The notes under the pieces were generated by a model. That model saw only the letters and a program-made list of their open reading frames with translations. It ran no database searches and had not been told where the DNA came from. From assembly GCA_001310455.1 (NCBI GenBank), contig BAXG01000042.1, positions 1 through 46,127 of the forward strand: a stretch of 46,127 nucleotides of DNA. The letters run 5' to 3'. Shown one piece after another: positions 18,385 through 28,455 of the stretch. Position numbers and translations under genes: made by a program. The stretch's first letter is position 1. The number at the start of each line of letters is the position of its first letter. This DNA is from Photobacterium sp. JCM 19050 (GTDB lineage: Bacteria; Pseudomonadota; Gammaproteobacteria; Enterobacterales; Vibrionaceae).

Positions 18385-18685
18385 ATCTCTAATGAAATGC
18401 CTAATAATCTAAACAACAGTATTTCAGTGGCTGTGTACAAATCAATATGCCTATGAATTTCGGGTTAGTGATTTTTAGGAACTGTGATTCGGAGATATGA
18501 AATTAAGGGATTAACAGATCGGCTTTTTTGCTTTTGCAGAAGATAACAAATGCAGGATTTCAGACAGTTAGCAGACCCAGTCGGTATAAACACAGGATCT
18601 TTCGATAGTAATTTTGTTGCTTGACCGCTATCACATAAGTGATTTAGATTAAATTCAGAACGAGCGTTCAGATTAAAGGATTGAA
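18385..18685. other. divergent intergenic region
   Basis: About 300 AT-rich bases between the EamA exporter and the first glutathione S-transferase gene. I see no gene, repeat or confident promoter box. Confidence 0.35.
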
Positions 18686-19293
18686 ATGAAAATTTATGAG
18701 CTTGCACCAGCCCTAGTGCGCGTCGTGTCAGTATTTTCCTGGCAGAAAAAGGCATTACTGTTGACCGAGAAAATGTTGATATCAGAGGTGGAGAGAATCT
18801 GTCAGAGAGCTTTCTCGCCAAGGCTGTAAACGGACGAATTCCTGTTCTTGAATTAGATGATGGAACGACAATTTGTGAATCCGTTGCAATCTGCCGGTAT
18901 TTCGAGGAACTGTACCCAGAAAAGACGCCTTTATTTGGCGGTACGGCACTTGAAAAAGCGAATGTGGAAATGTGGCATCGGGTTGTAGAGCTTGAGGGGT
19001 TGTTTGTTGCATTCCAGTCTTTCCGCAATATCACCGGAATTTACAAGGACAGGGAAACATGCAGTGAGGAATGGGGTCAGATTTCTCTTGACCGCCTTAA
19101 AGCATTCTTGCCGAAATTGGAAAAACAGCTCGGTTCCAACACCTATATAGCGGGAGAATTTTTCTCCATCGTCGATATTACCGCTTACGTCATGTTCGGG
19201 TTTGCTAAAAACCTGGAAGTTGTCATTGATGATAGCCTGCCAAATACTCAGCGCTGGTTTGAGTTGGTTTCTGAAAGACCTTCAGTTCAATAA
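18686..19293 (+). CDS. glutathione S-transferase family protein, one frame break
   Basis: Cytosolic GST of 202 residues after repair. The N-terminal thioredoxin-like domain starts MKIYELAPAPSARR and has NGRIPVLELDDG and the ESVAICRYFEE glutathione-binding turn (Glu-Ser). The helical C-terminal domain carries FSIVDITAYVM, with the structural Asp. The break at 18709-18713 is the clearest C-run case in the window: CCC should be CCCC, which restores the conserved P-S-A-R-R. AAAGGA precedes the ATG. A second, different GST gene follows 35 bases on, so the two are probably co-transcribed. Substrate unknown. Confidence 0.85.
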
Positions 19294-19328
19294 ATGTCTT
19301 ACCTGTTCAATCAACAAAGGAATGTAGC

Positions 19329-19997
19329 ATGATCGACCTTTATACTGCCGCTACACCCAACGGCTATAAGATATCTATTGCGCTGGAGGAGATGGGGTTG
19401 GATTACGAAGTCCGCCACCTCGACCTGATGTCGAACGAGCAGAAACAACCGGAATTTCTGGCAATAAATCCCAATGGGCGAATTCCAGCCATTATCGACC
19501 GGGATAATGATGATTTCGCAGTATTTGAATCCGGTGCGATTTTGCTATACCTCGCTGAGAAAACCGGACGGTTTCTGCCTTCTGACCCGAAGAAGCGTTC
19601 ACAGGTGATTCAGTGGCTGATGTTCCAGATGGGAGGCGTTGGCCCGATGATGGGGCAAGCTAATGTTTTCTATCGCTATTTCCCTGAAAAAATCCCTGCT
19701 GCCATTGAGCGGTACCAAAAAGAAGGCCGACGGCTTTTTGAGGTAATGGATGGGCAGCTAGCGAACAACAGATACCTTGCGGGCGATGAATACACCATAG
19801 CGGATATGTCTACCTGGCCTTGGGTACGTATCCATGAGTGGAGTGGTGTTGATATCACCGGACTGACCCACCTGAAACGTTGGCTTGAAGAGCTGACGTT
19901 ACGCCCCGCCTGCCAGGTGGGTATTTTGACTCCGCCGCCTTCTGATTTATCAGACGAAGAAAGGGCAGAGCAGATAAGAAAGATGGTCACTCGATAG
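19329..19997 (+). CDS. glutathione S-transferase, YfcG/YghU-like (Nu-class)
   Basis: This 222-residue intact protein belongs to the group of disulfide-bond oxidoreductase GSTs typified by YfcG. Marks are YTAATPNGYKISIALEEMG at the active site (Thr/Asn in place of Tyr/Cys), NPNGRIPAIID with the cis-Pro, FESGAILLYLAEKTG, and the C-terminal EYTIADMSTWPWVRIHEW segment. These enzymes bind glutathione and reduce small disulfides or peroxides. AAAGGAATG precedes the start. It follows the first GST gene closely, and a perfect terminator ends the pair. Confidence 0.9.
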   Translation: MIDLYTAATPNGYKISIALEEMGLDYEVRHLDLMSNEQKQPEFLAINPNGRIPAIIDRDNDDFAVFESGAILLYLAEKTGRFLPSDPKKRSQVIQWLMFQMGGVGPMMGQANVFYRYFPEKIPAAIERYQKEGRRLFEVMDGQLANNRYLAGDEYTIADMSTWPWVRIHEWSGVDITGLTHLKRWLEELTLRPACQVGILTPPPSDLSDEERAEQIRKMVTR

Positions 19998-20016
19998 GCC
20001 ATTCTTCATCCCTCTT

Positions 20017-20042
20017 GCTGCCGGTTTTCCGGCAGCTTTTTT
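20017..20042 (+). terminator. rho-independent terminator of the GST pair
   Basis: The arms GCTGCCGG and CCGGCAGC pair perfectly around TTTT and are followed by six T. Confidence 0.9.
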
Positions 20043-20227
20043 ATTTTGTCTTCCTCCTCAGACAACTGATCCATTCTGAATCCCATTTTTGTTGACTAGT
20101 TGTGAAAACGGTTGTCGATCTTGGAACTCTGTCCTATCGTAGAGTAATGATATTTAGAATATTTTCGTTTATAGAGCAGTGAATTACTGACCCGGACTGA
20201 TTGTCCTGATGGATTTGGAGAGATAGG

Positions 20228-22040
20228 ATGCTGAAAAGACTCGCCTATGGATTGTGCTTGGGGCTGATAAGCGGAACCCTCTCAGCCGCAGAAATTATCG
20301 AAACAACCCGCCTTTCTGGATTTGGTACGCCCAAGTACCCTGAAAATTTCCCCCATTTCGACTACGTTAACCCGGATGCACCTAAAGGGGGAAGGTGACA
20401 TTTGCTCAACTTGGCACTTATGACAACTTCAACCGGTATGCCAGTCGAGGAAAGCCCGCTATCGGTTCGGGTGCTATTTATGATGCCTTAATGACCGCAT
20501 CAACAGACGAGGTTGACACGTCATATCCACTTATTGCCAAGAAGATTCGTTATGCGTCGGATTATTCCTGGATGGAAGTGGATTTAAATTCCGATGCGGT
20601 TTTTCATGATGGTGTGAAAATTAAGCCCTCTGACGTCGAATTTACTTTTCAGAAGTTTATGACTGAAGGTGTGCCGCAGTTTCGTGCCTACTATAAAGAA
20701 GTCAAGTCAGTCAAAGCAGTAGATGATGATACAGTCCGGATTGATATGGAATCACCCAACCGGGAAAAAATGTTTTCTATTGTTCAGGGGTTACCGGTAC
20801 TGCCTGCCCACTTTTGGAAAGACAAGGACTTTTCTGAGCCGCTTGATATTCCGCCACTAGGAAGCAGTGCCTACAAAATCACCGACTACAAATTAGGTCA
20901 GAGTATTACCTACAGCCGAGTAGAAGACTACTGGGCCAAAGACTTGCCGGTAAACGTAGGCAGGCATAATTTTGATAAAGAAATCTACGACTATTACCGT
21001 GATGAAACGGTCATGCTCGAGGCATTTAAAGCAGGTGAGTATGATTTTCGGCAGGAAACATCGGCAAAATTCTGGGCAACCTCTTATGAAGGGGTGAACT
21101 TCGACAAAGGCTTTATCAAGAAAGAAGAAATTCCGCATGAAAAGCCCGAGGGGATGCTCGGTTTTGTTTTTAATATTCAACAGCCTGTATTTTCTGATTC
21201 CAGGGTACGAGAAGCCTTAGCGTATGCATTGGACTTCCAGTGGATGAACAAGAATATGTTCTACAATCAGTATTCCCGCACCCGTAGTTATTTTCAAAAT
21301 ACTGACTATGAAGCAACTGCGCTTCCGGATGACGCTGAACTGAAAGTGCTGGAGCCAATAAAAGACAAAGTTCCTGCCCGCGTGTTTACTGAGGTTTATG
21401 AGCCGAATGAGACTGATGCTCAGGCCGTATCCGTAAGGAAATGCGACAAGCATTCCGGTTGCTCAAACAAGCGGGTTGGGAACTGAAAGACAAGGTCATG
21501 ACCAACGTCAAAACCGGCAAGCCAATGACGTTTGAGCTGCTGATTTACAGCCCGACCACTGAACGTATTGCCACGCCGCTCCAGAAAAATCTCAAGGCGA
21601 TGGGAATTGATATGAAAATCCGCTCGGTTGATACCACGCAATATCTCAAGCGACTGCGCGATCTGGATTACGACATGGTCTCATACGCTTATTCTGCCAA
21701 CTCTTACCCTTCACCAAGCCTGACGATTGTTTGGAATAGTGCCTACATCGACAGTACATACAACCGAGCCGGCGTTAAGGATGAAGCGGTTGATTATTTG
21801 ACAGAACAAATCGCTGTAAGTCAGGAAGACCCTGAGAAGCTTCTCTCTCTCGGCAGAGCGCTTGATCGAGTGTTACAGTGGAACTTCTACGCGATCCCTC
21901 AATGGCATCTCTCGGCCTATCGCGTGGCGACCTGGGACAAATTTGCTCGTCCGCCGGTCCGTCCTAAGTATGCACTGGGTGCTGATACCTGGTGGGTAGA
22001 CAAAGATAAAGCGGCAAAGTTGCCGGAAAAACGCCGCTAA
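20228..22040 (+). CDS. yejA: YejA-like peptide/microcin C ABC transporter substrate-binding protein, two frame breaks
   Basis: Periplasmic SBP_bac_5-type binding protein delivering peptides (in E. coli also microcin C) to YejBE. After repair it has 604 residues, the length of E. coli YejA. Signal peptide at 1-21 (MLKRLAYGLCLGLISGTLSA). Family marks are FGTPKYPENFPHFDYVNPDAP near the start, the SFDGK-like block replaced by MTFAQLGTYDNFNRYA, and REALAYALDFQWMNKNMFY in the second lobe. Breaks lie at 20387-20391 (a G run one base short) and at 21423-21424 (GGGCC read as GGCC, restoring DAQGRIRKEMRQ). GGAGA precedes the ATG. First gene of yejABEF. Confidence 0.92.
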
Positions 22041-22050
22041 CCGAGGGGTA

Positions 22051-22075
22051 ACCGGCCAGAAACTGTGGCCGGTTC
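22051..22075 (+). promoter_or_regulatory. intercistronic hairpin between yejA and yejB
   Basis: The 9-base arms AACCGGCCA and TGGCCGGTT pair perfectly around 7 bases. There is no T-run, so it probably protects the yejA message or partly attenuates the downstream genes, as is usual behind binding-protein genes. Confidence 0.6.
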
Positions 22076-22108
22076 TCTCTGCCAACAACGCTTTTCAAAC
22101 AGGTAAGT

Positions 22109-23197
22109 ATGACTGCGTACATAATCAGGCGTCTGTTGTTGGTGATACCAACGCTATGGGCAATTATCACCATCAACTTTTTTGTCATTCAGATTGCTCC
22201 CGGGGGGCCGGTAGAGCAGGCTGTTGCTCAAATGCAGGGGCTGAACTCCGGCATTATGGAGCGGTTCAGTGGTGGTGGTCAGGAACTGGATATCAATACT
22301 GACCTTAAAAATGAACACGACAGCGCTTACAGGGCTCCCGGGGGCTGGACCCCGAGGTTGTCGAGCAGATAAAAAAGCAGTTTGGTTTCGATAAACCCCT
22401 GCTTGAACGCTATTTTGACATGCTCAAGAACTACCTCACCTTCAACTTTGGTGAGAGCCTTTTTAAGGGCGGAAATGTTATCGATTTGATAGTGGAACGC
22501 CTGCCTGTCTCCATCTCCCTGGGCCTTTGGAGTACCCTGATAATCTATCTGGTTTCCATCCCACTGGGCATTGCAAGGCAGTTAACCACGGCTCAAGGTT
22601 TGATGTCTGGACCAGCGCGGTGGTGATTGTTGGCTACGCCATTCCGGGCTTCCTGTTTGCCATTATCCTGATTATTTTCTTTGCCAGCGGGAACTATTTC
22701 AGTTGGTTTCCCTTGCGGGGACTTGTTTCTCCGGATTTTGACCAGATGACCTGGTATCAACAGGTTGGTGACTACTTTTGGCACCTTGCACTGCCTACTC
22801 TGGCCATGGTTATCGGGGGATTTGCCACCCTCAGTATGCTGACTAAAAACTCTTTCCTTGACGAAATTAACAAACAATATGTGGTCACTGCCCGCGCAAA
22901 GGATTGGATGACAAGGCCATTCTCTACAAGCACGTGTTCCGTAATGCGATGTTGATAATTATCGCCGGTTTCCCGAGTGCGTTTATCAGCATGTTCTTTA
23001 CCGGCTCAATGTTGATCGAAGTGATGTTTTCTCTCGAAGGTATCGGGTTGCTGGGTTTTGAATCCACGATACAACGGGACTATCCGGTAGTATTCAGTTC
23101 CCTCTACATCATGACGCTACTTGGTCTGATTCTCAGCATTATTTCCGATTTGACATATACCTGGGTTGATCCACGCATTGATTTTGAGGCGCGATAA
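22109..23197 (+). CDS. yejB: YejB-like peptide ABC transporter permease, three frame breaks
   Basis: Inner-membrane permease; 363 residues after repair, against 364 in E. coli YejB. It starts MTAYIIRRLLLVIPTLWAIITINF, the typical first membrane span, and ends with the conserved LGLILSIISDLTYTWVDPRIDF. About six membrane segments. The coupling-helix region with the EAA-like pattern reads VTARAKGLDDKAILYKHVFRNAM after repair. Breaks at 22332-22334 (AGGGGC read as AGGGC), 22577-22578 (AGGGC read as AGGC) and 22901-22902 (AAGGGA read as AAGGA) are each repaired by one G. Second gene of the operon. Confidence 0.92.
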
Positions 23198-23202
23198 CAA
23201 CA

Positions 23203-24218
23203 ATGAATCCGTTAGTACAAGCCCGTCTTGAAAGATTTAAAGCGAACAAACGTGGTTATTGGTCAATGTGGTTTTTTGCCATTCTGTTCGTGCTCAGCTT
23301 GTTTGCTGAGTTGATTGCCAACGATAAGCCGCTATTTGTCAATTATGACGGTGTCTGGTATTTCCCTGTTTTCCAAGCTTATGCCGAAACCGACTTTGGC
23401 GGAGAGTTCGAAGCGGAAGCAGATTACACCGACCCGTACATCGAAGAGCTCATTGAAGAAAAAGGTACCTGATTTGGCCACCCATTCGTTTCAGCTATGA
23501 CACCATTAACTATGATCTCAGCCAGCCTGCGCCTTCACCTCCGGACAGCGTTAATTGGTTGGGAACCGATGACAAAGGCCGGGATGTTCTGGCGCGAATT
23601 ATCTACGGATTCCGTATATCGGTGCTGTTCGGGTTTGTTCTGACCATAGTTTCCAGCATTGTGGGAATTTTTGTTGGCGCTTGTCAGGGCTATTACGGTG
23701 GGTGGATTGACCTGTTTGGGCAGCGATTTATTGAAGTGTGGTCCGGGATGCCGACACTTTTCCTGCTGATAATTCTATCCAGCTTTGTCGAGCCCAATTT
23801 CTGGTGGTTGCTCGGTATTATGGTGCTGTTCAGTTGGATGGGGCTGGTGGGAGTAGTCAGGGCGGAGTTTCTGCGGTGTCGCAACTTTGATTACGTCCGC
23901 GCAGCGCAGGCGCTGGGTGTTCAGGATTCCCGGATAATGCTTCGCCACATGTTGCCCAACGCCATGGTTGCATCACTGACCATGATGCCATTTATTCTTT
24001 CCGGTTCAGTCACCACACTGACATCACTTGATTTCCTTGGTTTTGGTTTACCTGCCGGCTCACCTTCACTCGGTGAATTGTTGGCGCAGGGCAAAGCCAA
24101 CCTCCAGGCTCCCTGGCTTGGTATTTCTGCTTTTGTTGTGCTTTCCCTGATGCTCAGCTTACTTGTTTTTGTGGGTGAAGCTGTCCGGGATGCATTTGAT
24201 CCGCACCGCCAGAGGTAA
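23203..24218 (+). CDS. yejE: YejE-like peptide ABC transporter permease, one frame break
   Basis: Second permease of the importer; 338 residues after repair, close to E. coli YejE. An N-terminal span (WSMWFFAILFVLSLFAELIAND) is followed by a long periplasmic loop. Then comes the conserved NWLGTDDKGRDVLARIIYG entry to the transmembrane core and the EAA loop around DYVRAAQALGVQDSRIMLRH. The break at 23464-23465 (AAAGGGT read as AAAGGT) is repaired by one G and restores the stretch up to WPPIRFSYDTINYDLS. It starts 6 bases after yejB and ends 6 bases before yejF. Confidence 0.93.
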
Positions 24219-24223
24219 CCGGG

Positions 24224-25813
24224 ATGAAGAGAATTTTGAGCGTCGAAAATTTGTCTGTCGGCTTTGGCGTAAAATCGGAGGTTACACAAGTAACCAGCGG
24301 CGTGACATTTGATATTGCCAAGGGAGAAACGTTGGCGTTGGTTGGCGAGAGCGGCTCGGGGAAATCGGTAACAGCCAATGCCATTATGCGGTTGTTGCCA
24401 AATGCAACGACCCATTACCTTGAGGGTAATATCGACTTTGACGGTACCAATATGTTGGCGTGTAGTGAACGCCAGATGCGCGGAATCCGGGGAAACAGGA
24501 TAGGGATGATTTTCCAGGAGCCGATGGTGTCATTGAATCCGTTGCATAAAATTGGCCGTCAGTTGGTAGAAACCCTTGCTATTCACCGTGGTATGCGCCA
24601 GCAAAAAGCGGAGACTTACGCCATAGAATGGCTGGAAAAAGTGGGTATCCGAAACCCCAAGCAAAAACTGACTGCTTACCCTCATGAATTGTCTGGTGGT
24701 GAGCGTCAGCGGGTCATGATTGCGATGGCGCTGATCAACGAACCGGAACTGCTGATCGCGGATGAGCCGACCACTGCCCTGGATGTATCTGTACAGGCAC
24801 AGATTCTGGATCTGCTTAAAAAATTGCAGAAAGAAATGGGAATGGCGATGCTGTTCATTACCCATGACCTCAGTATCGTAAAACGCATTGCAGATCGTGT
24901 GGCGGTTATGCAAAGTGGGGAGCTTGTGGAAATTGATACAGTTGACAAAATTTTCCAGTCGCCGGCACATCCGTATACCCGAAAACTTATTGATTCTGAT
25001 CCTAAAGGAGAACCGGTGACGGTTACCGGTATCGCTGAGCCATTGGTGCAGACGGACAACCTGCGGGTGTGGTTTCCGATAACGGGCGGCATTTTCAAGC
25101 GGGTAAAGGGCCATGTGAAAGCCGTGACAGATGTGTCATTTACCCTGAAAAAAGGCCATACGTTAGGGCTGGTGGGGGAAAGTGGCTCAGGTAAATCTAC
25201 TACAGGTATGGCGATTTTACGCATTCTCGGTCAGGACACTGAAGGCAGCATACGCTTCGATGGCGAAGAAATTTCCGGCCTGGATCGAACTGGAATGCTA
25301 CCTTACCGAAGCAGGATGCAAGTGGTTTTTCAGGACCCTTATTCTGCGTTGAACCCGCGCATGTCGGTTGCACAAATAATCGGTGAAGGCTTAAAGGTTC
25401 ATGAATCCATGACGCCGGATGAAGAAGACCAAGCTATTTGCAAAGTGATGGAAGAAGTTGGCCTTGATCCTAATACCCGTCATCGTTACCCGAATGAATT
25501 TTCGGGAGGGCAGCGGCAAAGAATTGCGATTGCCAGGGCGTTGGTGCTGAAACCTGAATTTATCCTGCTTGATGAACCTACCTCATCTTTGGACCGGACG
25601 GTGCAGGCTCAGGTGCTTACCTTATTGAAATCCTTACAGGAAAAGTACGGTTTAACCTATCTTTTTATCAGTCATGACCTGCATGTTGTCCGGTCTCTGT
25701 GCCACTACACGCTAGTACTCAAGAACGGAGAAGTGGTTGAGCACGGAGATACCCATAGCCTCTTTACTCAACCCCAACACCCTTACACCCAAGAACTGAT
25801 TAATCTTTCGTGA
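24224..25813 (+). CDS. yejF: YejF-like peptide ABC transporter ATP-binding protein (two fused ATPase domains)
   Basis: This 529-residue cytoplasmic ATPase powers YejBE. Each half has a full set of motifs: Walker A GESGSGKS (first near residue 41, second near 318), signature LSGGERQRV and FSGGQRQRI, and Walker B LLIADEPT and ILLDEPTS followed by His switches in ITHDLS and ISHDLH. Unlike the three preceding genes it has no frame break. Last gene of yejABEF; a 14-base hairpin follows. Confidence 0.95.
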   Translation: MKRILSVENLSVGFGVKSEVTQVTSGVTFDIAKGETLALVGESGSGKSVTANAIMRLLPNATTHYLEGNIDFDGTNMLACSERQMRGIRGNRIGMIFQEPMVSLNPLHKIGRQLVETLAIHRGMRQQKAETYAIEWLEKVGIRNPKQKLTAYPHELSGGERQRVMIAMALINEPELLIADEPTTALDVSVQAQILDLLKKLQKEMGMAMLFITHDLSIVKRIADRVAVMQSGELVEIDTVDKIFQSPAHPYTRKLIDSDPKGEPVTVTGIAEPLVQTDNLRVWFPITGGIFKRVKGHVKAVTDVSFTLKKGHTLGLVGESGSGKSTTGMAILRILGQDTEGSIRFDGEEISGLDRTGMLPYRSRMQVVFQDPYSALNPRMSVAQIIGEGLKVHESMTPDEEDQAICKVMEEVGLDPNTRHRYPNEFSGGQRQRIAIARALVLKPEFILLDEPTSSLDRTVQAQVLTLLKSLQEKYGLTYLFISHDLHVVRSLCHYTLVLKNGEVVEHGDTHSLFTQPQHPYTQELINLS

Positions 25814-25824
25814 ATCTCTCTTAA

Positions 25825-25855
25825 TGCAGTGAAAAATTTTCAATTTTTCACTGCA
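25825..25855 (+). terminator. hairpin at the end of the yej operon
   Basis: The 14-base arms TGCAGTGAAAAATT and AATTTTTCACTGCA pair perfectly around TTC. The A/T-rich lower stem replaces a clean T-tail, so it may end transcription in either direction. Confidence 0.65.
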
Positions 25856-25993
25856 AACCGTCTTTTGGAAAACAGACAATTCAATTTTACAGTACGTATT
25901 TTGTATTCACGTTTTCTTGTCTAACAATTTGAATTTCAGCGTGTATTAGAAAATAGTAATGCTGTGTTTAAAACTGGTGAGCGTCGGAATAAT

Positions 25994-26009
25994 TAGTACG
26001 ATCGTACTA
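25994..26009. promoter_or_regulatory. 16-base perfect palindrome, candidate operator
   Basis: TAGTACGATCGTACTA is fully self-complementary and is followed by GAGTTTTTT. It could be a regulator site or, with GATC as the loop, a weak terminator. Confidence 0.35.
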
Positions 26010-26135
26010 GAGTTTTTTATGAAATCCATGCGCTGAATCACGCCAATAAACGTGATATTGATTCCATTAATTTATTAAAGTGGTTATTTTGTGAACTTCA
26101 AGCAATTCAGAAACTAATGAGGCTAAAATCAAAAT

Positions 26136-26147
26136 GTAATCGATTAC
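26136..26147. promoter_or_regulatory. 12-base perfect palindrome upstream of the diguanylate cyclase
   Basis: GTAATCGATTAC is fully self-complementary and lies 110-160 bases before the diguanylate cyclase start, where an operator would be expected. Confidence 0.3.
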
Positions 26148-26297
26148 TTCGTTGTTTTGTTGGAAGAAATTAGCCGCACATACCATCAATAGTGTCATAT
26201 TGGCCTAAACTTCTAATTGTAATTTGTGGCTAGTATTCATCAGTGAGGTCAGCCGTGTTTACACACAAAGAGCAGGACACTTACTACCGCTTTCAAC

Positions 26298-27335
26298 TTG
26301 AACGCCATAGACCCTGTTAGTTCGCCTCTTCCTTATTGGGGCACTTATCATTTTTTTATATGGCTTTTGGGAGTACAGCTGGATAGAACGCATTTTGAGA
26401 CGACGTTCTTTCTCCGGGTAATGGCAGCACTGGCAGTTTTGTCGTGCATAAGTGTCCTCTATCACCCTACATTCAGCCGTTGGCTGGTTGAGTGGGTGGG
26501 CATTGTTGCGGTCTTCAGTATCGTTTGCATTACGTTCAGCTACAGTCAGTCTGACAAAAGCCTGCCTTATCTCATCTCAGCGTTGGCGTATTACACCGTC
26601 ACGGCGTTGGTTGTCGCGCCGATGATGCCGTTGAAATTTCTGGCGTTTGTTTACCTTGTCTCGTACGCCTGTGTGGTGGGTATTCTTGTAGTGTCGGGAA
26701 AAATGGCACTGTTTGATGACATGTTTATCGCAACCAATATCCATCTGTTGCCGTTAATGGGTTATTCATTGGCAGCCAGCTTCACGATCCGGCGTATTTC
26801 TTCCCTTGAATTTGAGTTGCAACATGAACTCAAGGAGTTAGCGAGAAAGGATTCACTTACGGGCGTGCTGAACCGGCAGGCCTTTGTTGAGGACGCAGCA
26901 AAAGTTTGGAAACAGCAGGATATCAATATCGCCCTCGCGGTTGTCGATCTTGACGACTTCAAGAGCGTGAATGATAAATTTGGTCATAACGCAGGCGATT
27001 TGGCGTTGATGCATGTGTCTGCAACCCTTCAGAGTTCTGTAAGAGAGTCTGACATTATTTGCCGGTGGGGCGGAGAAGAGTTTGTCGTGTTGATTTCAAA
27101 CACAGATCCGCAAACTACCCTGAAGATTGCCAACCGAATCAGGACCAATGTTGAAAGCACGGTATTGGTTCACGACCACGACGGCTTTACTGTTACAGCA
27201 AGTATTGGCGTTGCTTTCCGGGGTTCCCACCGATCACTGGATGAGTTGGTCAATGAAGCAGACAAAGCGTTGTATGTGGCGAAAGGGCACGGCAAAAACC
27301 AGGTACGAACGGCAGCCCCGCTTAACGCTGTGTAA
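26298..27335 (+). CDS. membrane-bound diguanylate cyclase (GGDEF)
   Basis: Makes cyclic di-GMP from two GTP. The N-terminal ~175 residues hold about five to six hydrophobic segments of a MASE-like membrane sensor. The GGDEF domain (about 190-335) begins DSLTGVLNRQAF, has the metal-site VVDLDDFKSVNDKFGH, the active-site RWGGEEF, and RESD five residues before it, an intact inhibitory I-site. So it should be active and feedback-controlled. The start is doubtful: the frame opens only at a TTG (26298) with no ribosome site. A GTG at 26255 with GAGG 6 bases upstream starts a plausible N-terminus (MFTHKEQDTYYRFQLERHR) in another frame, suggesting a further break of two missing bases. Confidence 0.88.
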   Translation: MNAIDPVSSPLPYWGTYHFFIWLLGVQLDRTHFETTFFLRVMAALAVLSCISVLYHPTFSRWLVEWVGIVAVFSIVCITFSYSQSDKSLPYLISALAYYTVTALVVAPMMPLKFLAFVYLVSYACVVGILVVSGKMALFDDMFIATNIHLLPLMGYSLAASFTIRRISSLEFELQHELKELARKDSLTGVLNRQAFVEDAAKVWKQQDINIALAVVDLDDFKSVNDKFGHNAGDLALMHVSATLQSSVRESDIICRWGGEEFVVLISNTDPQTTLKIANRIRTNVESTVLVHDHDGFTVTASIGVAFRGSHRSLDELVNEADKALYVAKGHGKNQVRTAAPLNAV

Positions 27336-27356
27336 TCAATCTACCGCTTAAACCGG

Positions 27357-27387
27357 ACCGCGAGAGTATCCCTTTCGCGGTTTTTTT
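27357..27387 (+). terminator. terminator of the diguanylate cyclase gene
   Basis: The arms ACCGCGA (27357-27363) and TCGCGGT (27375-27381) are followed by seven T. Confidence 0.8.
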
Positions 27388-27405
27388 ATGCGCTTACTTG
27401 TTTTT

Positions 27406-28233
27406 TCACCCGGCTTCTTGGTAGGAAGCCTCCCTGAGTACAGACGCGCTGCGAGCGAACCTCGTCGTTTCTTCCAATACCGTCAGCCCTTCTGTCCAGC
27501 GCACAAGTTGAATTGTCCCGTCAGAATACTCAACGAGGGAAGAACAATTTTCAATCCAGTCGCCGTCGTTCATGTAAATGACGTCTTCTGTTTCTAATAT
27601 CTCCGGATGATGAATGTGTCCGCAGACAATGGCGTCTACCTGACGCTTTCTGGCTTTCGCCAGAGATGCCTCGCGAAACCGCTGCATCGCTTCCTTGGCT
27701 TTGTGGACTTTCTCTTTGATATACCCGGAAAGAGACCAGTAGGGTTGCCCGGTAAGCTTGCGAATTTTGTCATTCCAACGGTTAAGGAACAGAAGGAAGT
27801 CGTAGCCGATATCCCCCACAACAGATGTCAGGCGGCTGTGGCATACCAGAGTATCAAACTCATCACCGTGGATAGCGAGTGCCTTTTGACCGTTCACCAG
27901 TTGATGAGTGTAGTGCGAACGCACTTCTACTTTGCCGAAATCGAATTTCACAAACTCCCGTATTGCCTCATCATGGTTTCCGGGTACATAAATCACCCGT
28001 GTCCCGTTGTGAGCCATGTCGAGCAACGTTGTCACCACCCGGTTATGACTCTTTGGCCAGTGATGACGGGATTTCAATGACCAAAGGTCAACAATGTCGC
28101 CGACAAGGATTAGTGTGCGGGCATGGTGATGTTGCAGAAAGTCGAGGAGGTATTCAGCTTTGCAGTCACGGTTACCCAAATGAAGGTCGGACAACCAGAG
28201 TGTTTCAACGTGCACTTTTTCCATGGTGGTCAC
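27406..28233 (-). CDS. LpxH-like metallophosphoesterase
   Basis: A 275-residue calcineurin-like phosphoesterase of the UDP-2,3-diacylglucosamine diphosphatase-like group (COG2908). The metal-binding motifs are all visible: SDLHLG (Asp16, His18), VGDIVDLW, PGNHDE, the central HGDEFD and the late CGHIHHPE. At about 275 residues it is longer than LpxH (about 240) and lacks its usual gene context, so it may be a paralogue acting on another nucleotide or lipid diphosphate. The start may be the GTG at 28233 or the ATG three codons later. Frame intact. Convergent with the diguanylate cyclase gene. Confidence 0.85.
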   Translation of the reverse strand: MTTMEKVHVETLWLSDLHLGNRDCKAEYLLDFLQHHHARTLILVGDIVDLWSLKSRHHWPKSHNRVVTTLLDMAHNGTRVIYVPGNHDEAIREFVKFDFGKVEVRSHYTHQLVNGQKALAIHGDEFDTLVCHSRLTSVVGDIGYDFLLFLNRWNDKIRKLTGQPYWSLSGYIKEKVHKAKEAMQRFREASLAKARKRQVDAIVCGHIHHPEILETEDVIYMNDGDWIENCSSLVEYSDGTIQLVRWTEGLTVLEETTRFARSASVLREASYQEAG

Positions 28234-28455
28234 TTTATGACAGAGGTTAATTTACGGTATCTGTTTTAAGTGACGATTTTGGGTGTCAATAATGAAACCT
28301 TTTTTGCAGGTCGGGGACGCTCTGAGGGGATTGGATTCATCTTCAATCAGACTGACGAACAGTTTCCGGGAGAGTTGGTTTTGAATCAGAGAGTTAAGCG
28401 AGCCGGTGAATAAAAACGGCTATCACCGGCCGATCACATTATTGTCATCCTATAT

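Larger units (their letters stand above)
25814..26254. other. long AT-rich intergenic region with two palindromes
   Basis: About 440 bases without a gene. It holds the yejF-end hairpin (25825-25855), TAGTACGATCGTACTA (25994-26009) and GTAATCGATTAC (26136-26147). I see no RNA gene. Confidence 0.45.

Noticed and set aside
20228..24218. yejA, yejB and yejE as decaying pseudogenes
   Set aside because: All six breaks are single G losses, the repaired lengths match the E. coli proteins within a few residues, no in-frame stop or larger lesion exists, and yejF is intact.
28291..28386. A 31-codon plus-strand ORF between the LpxH-like and MscS genes
   Set aside because: No ribosome site, no recognisable pattern, and the length is expected by chance.
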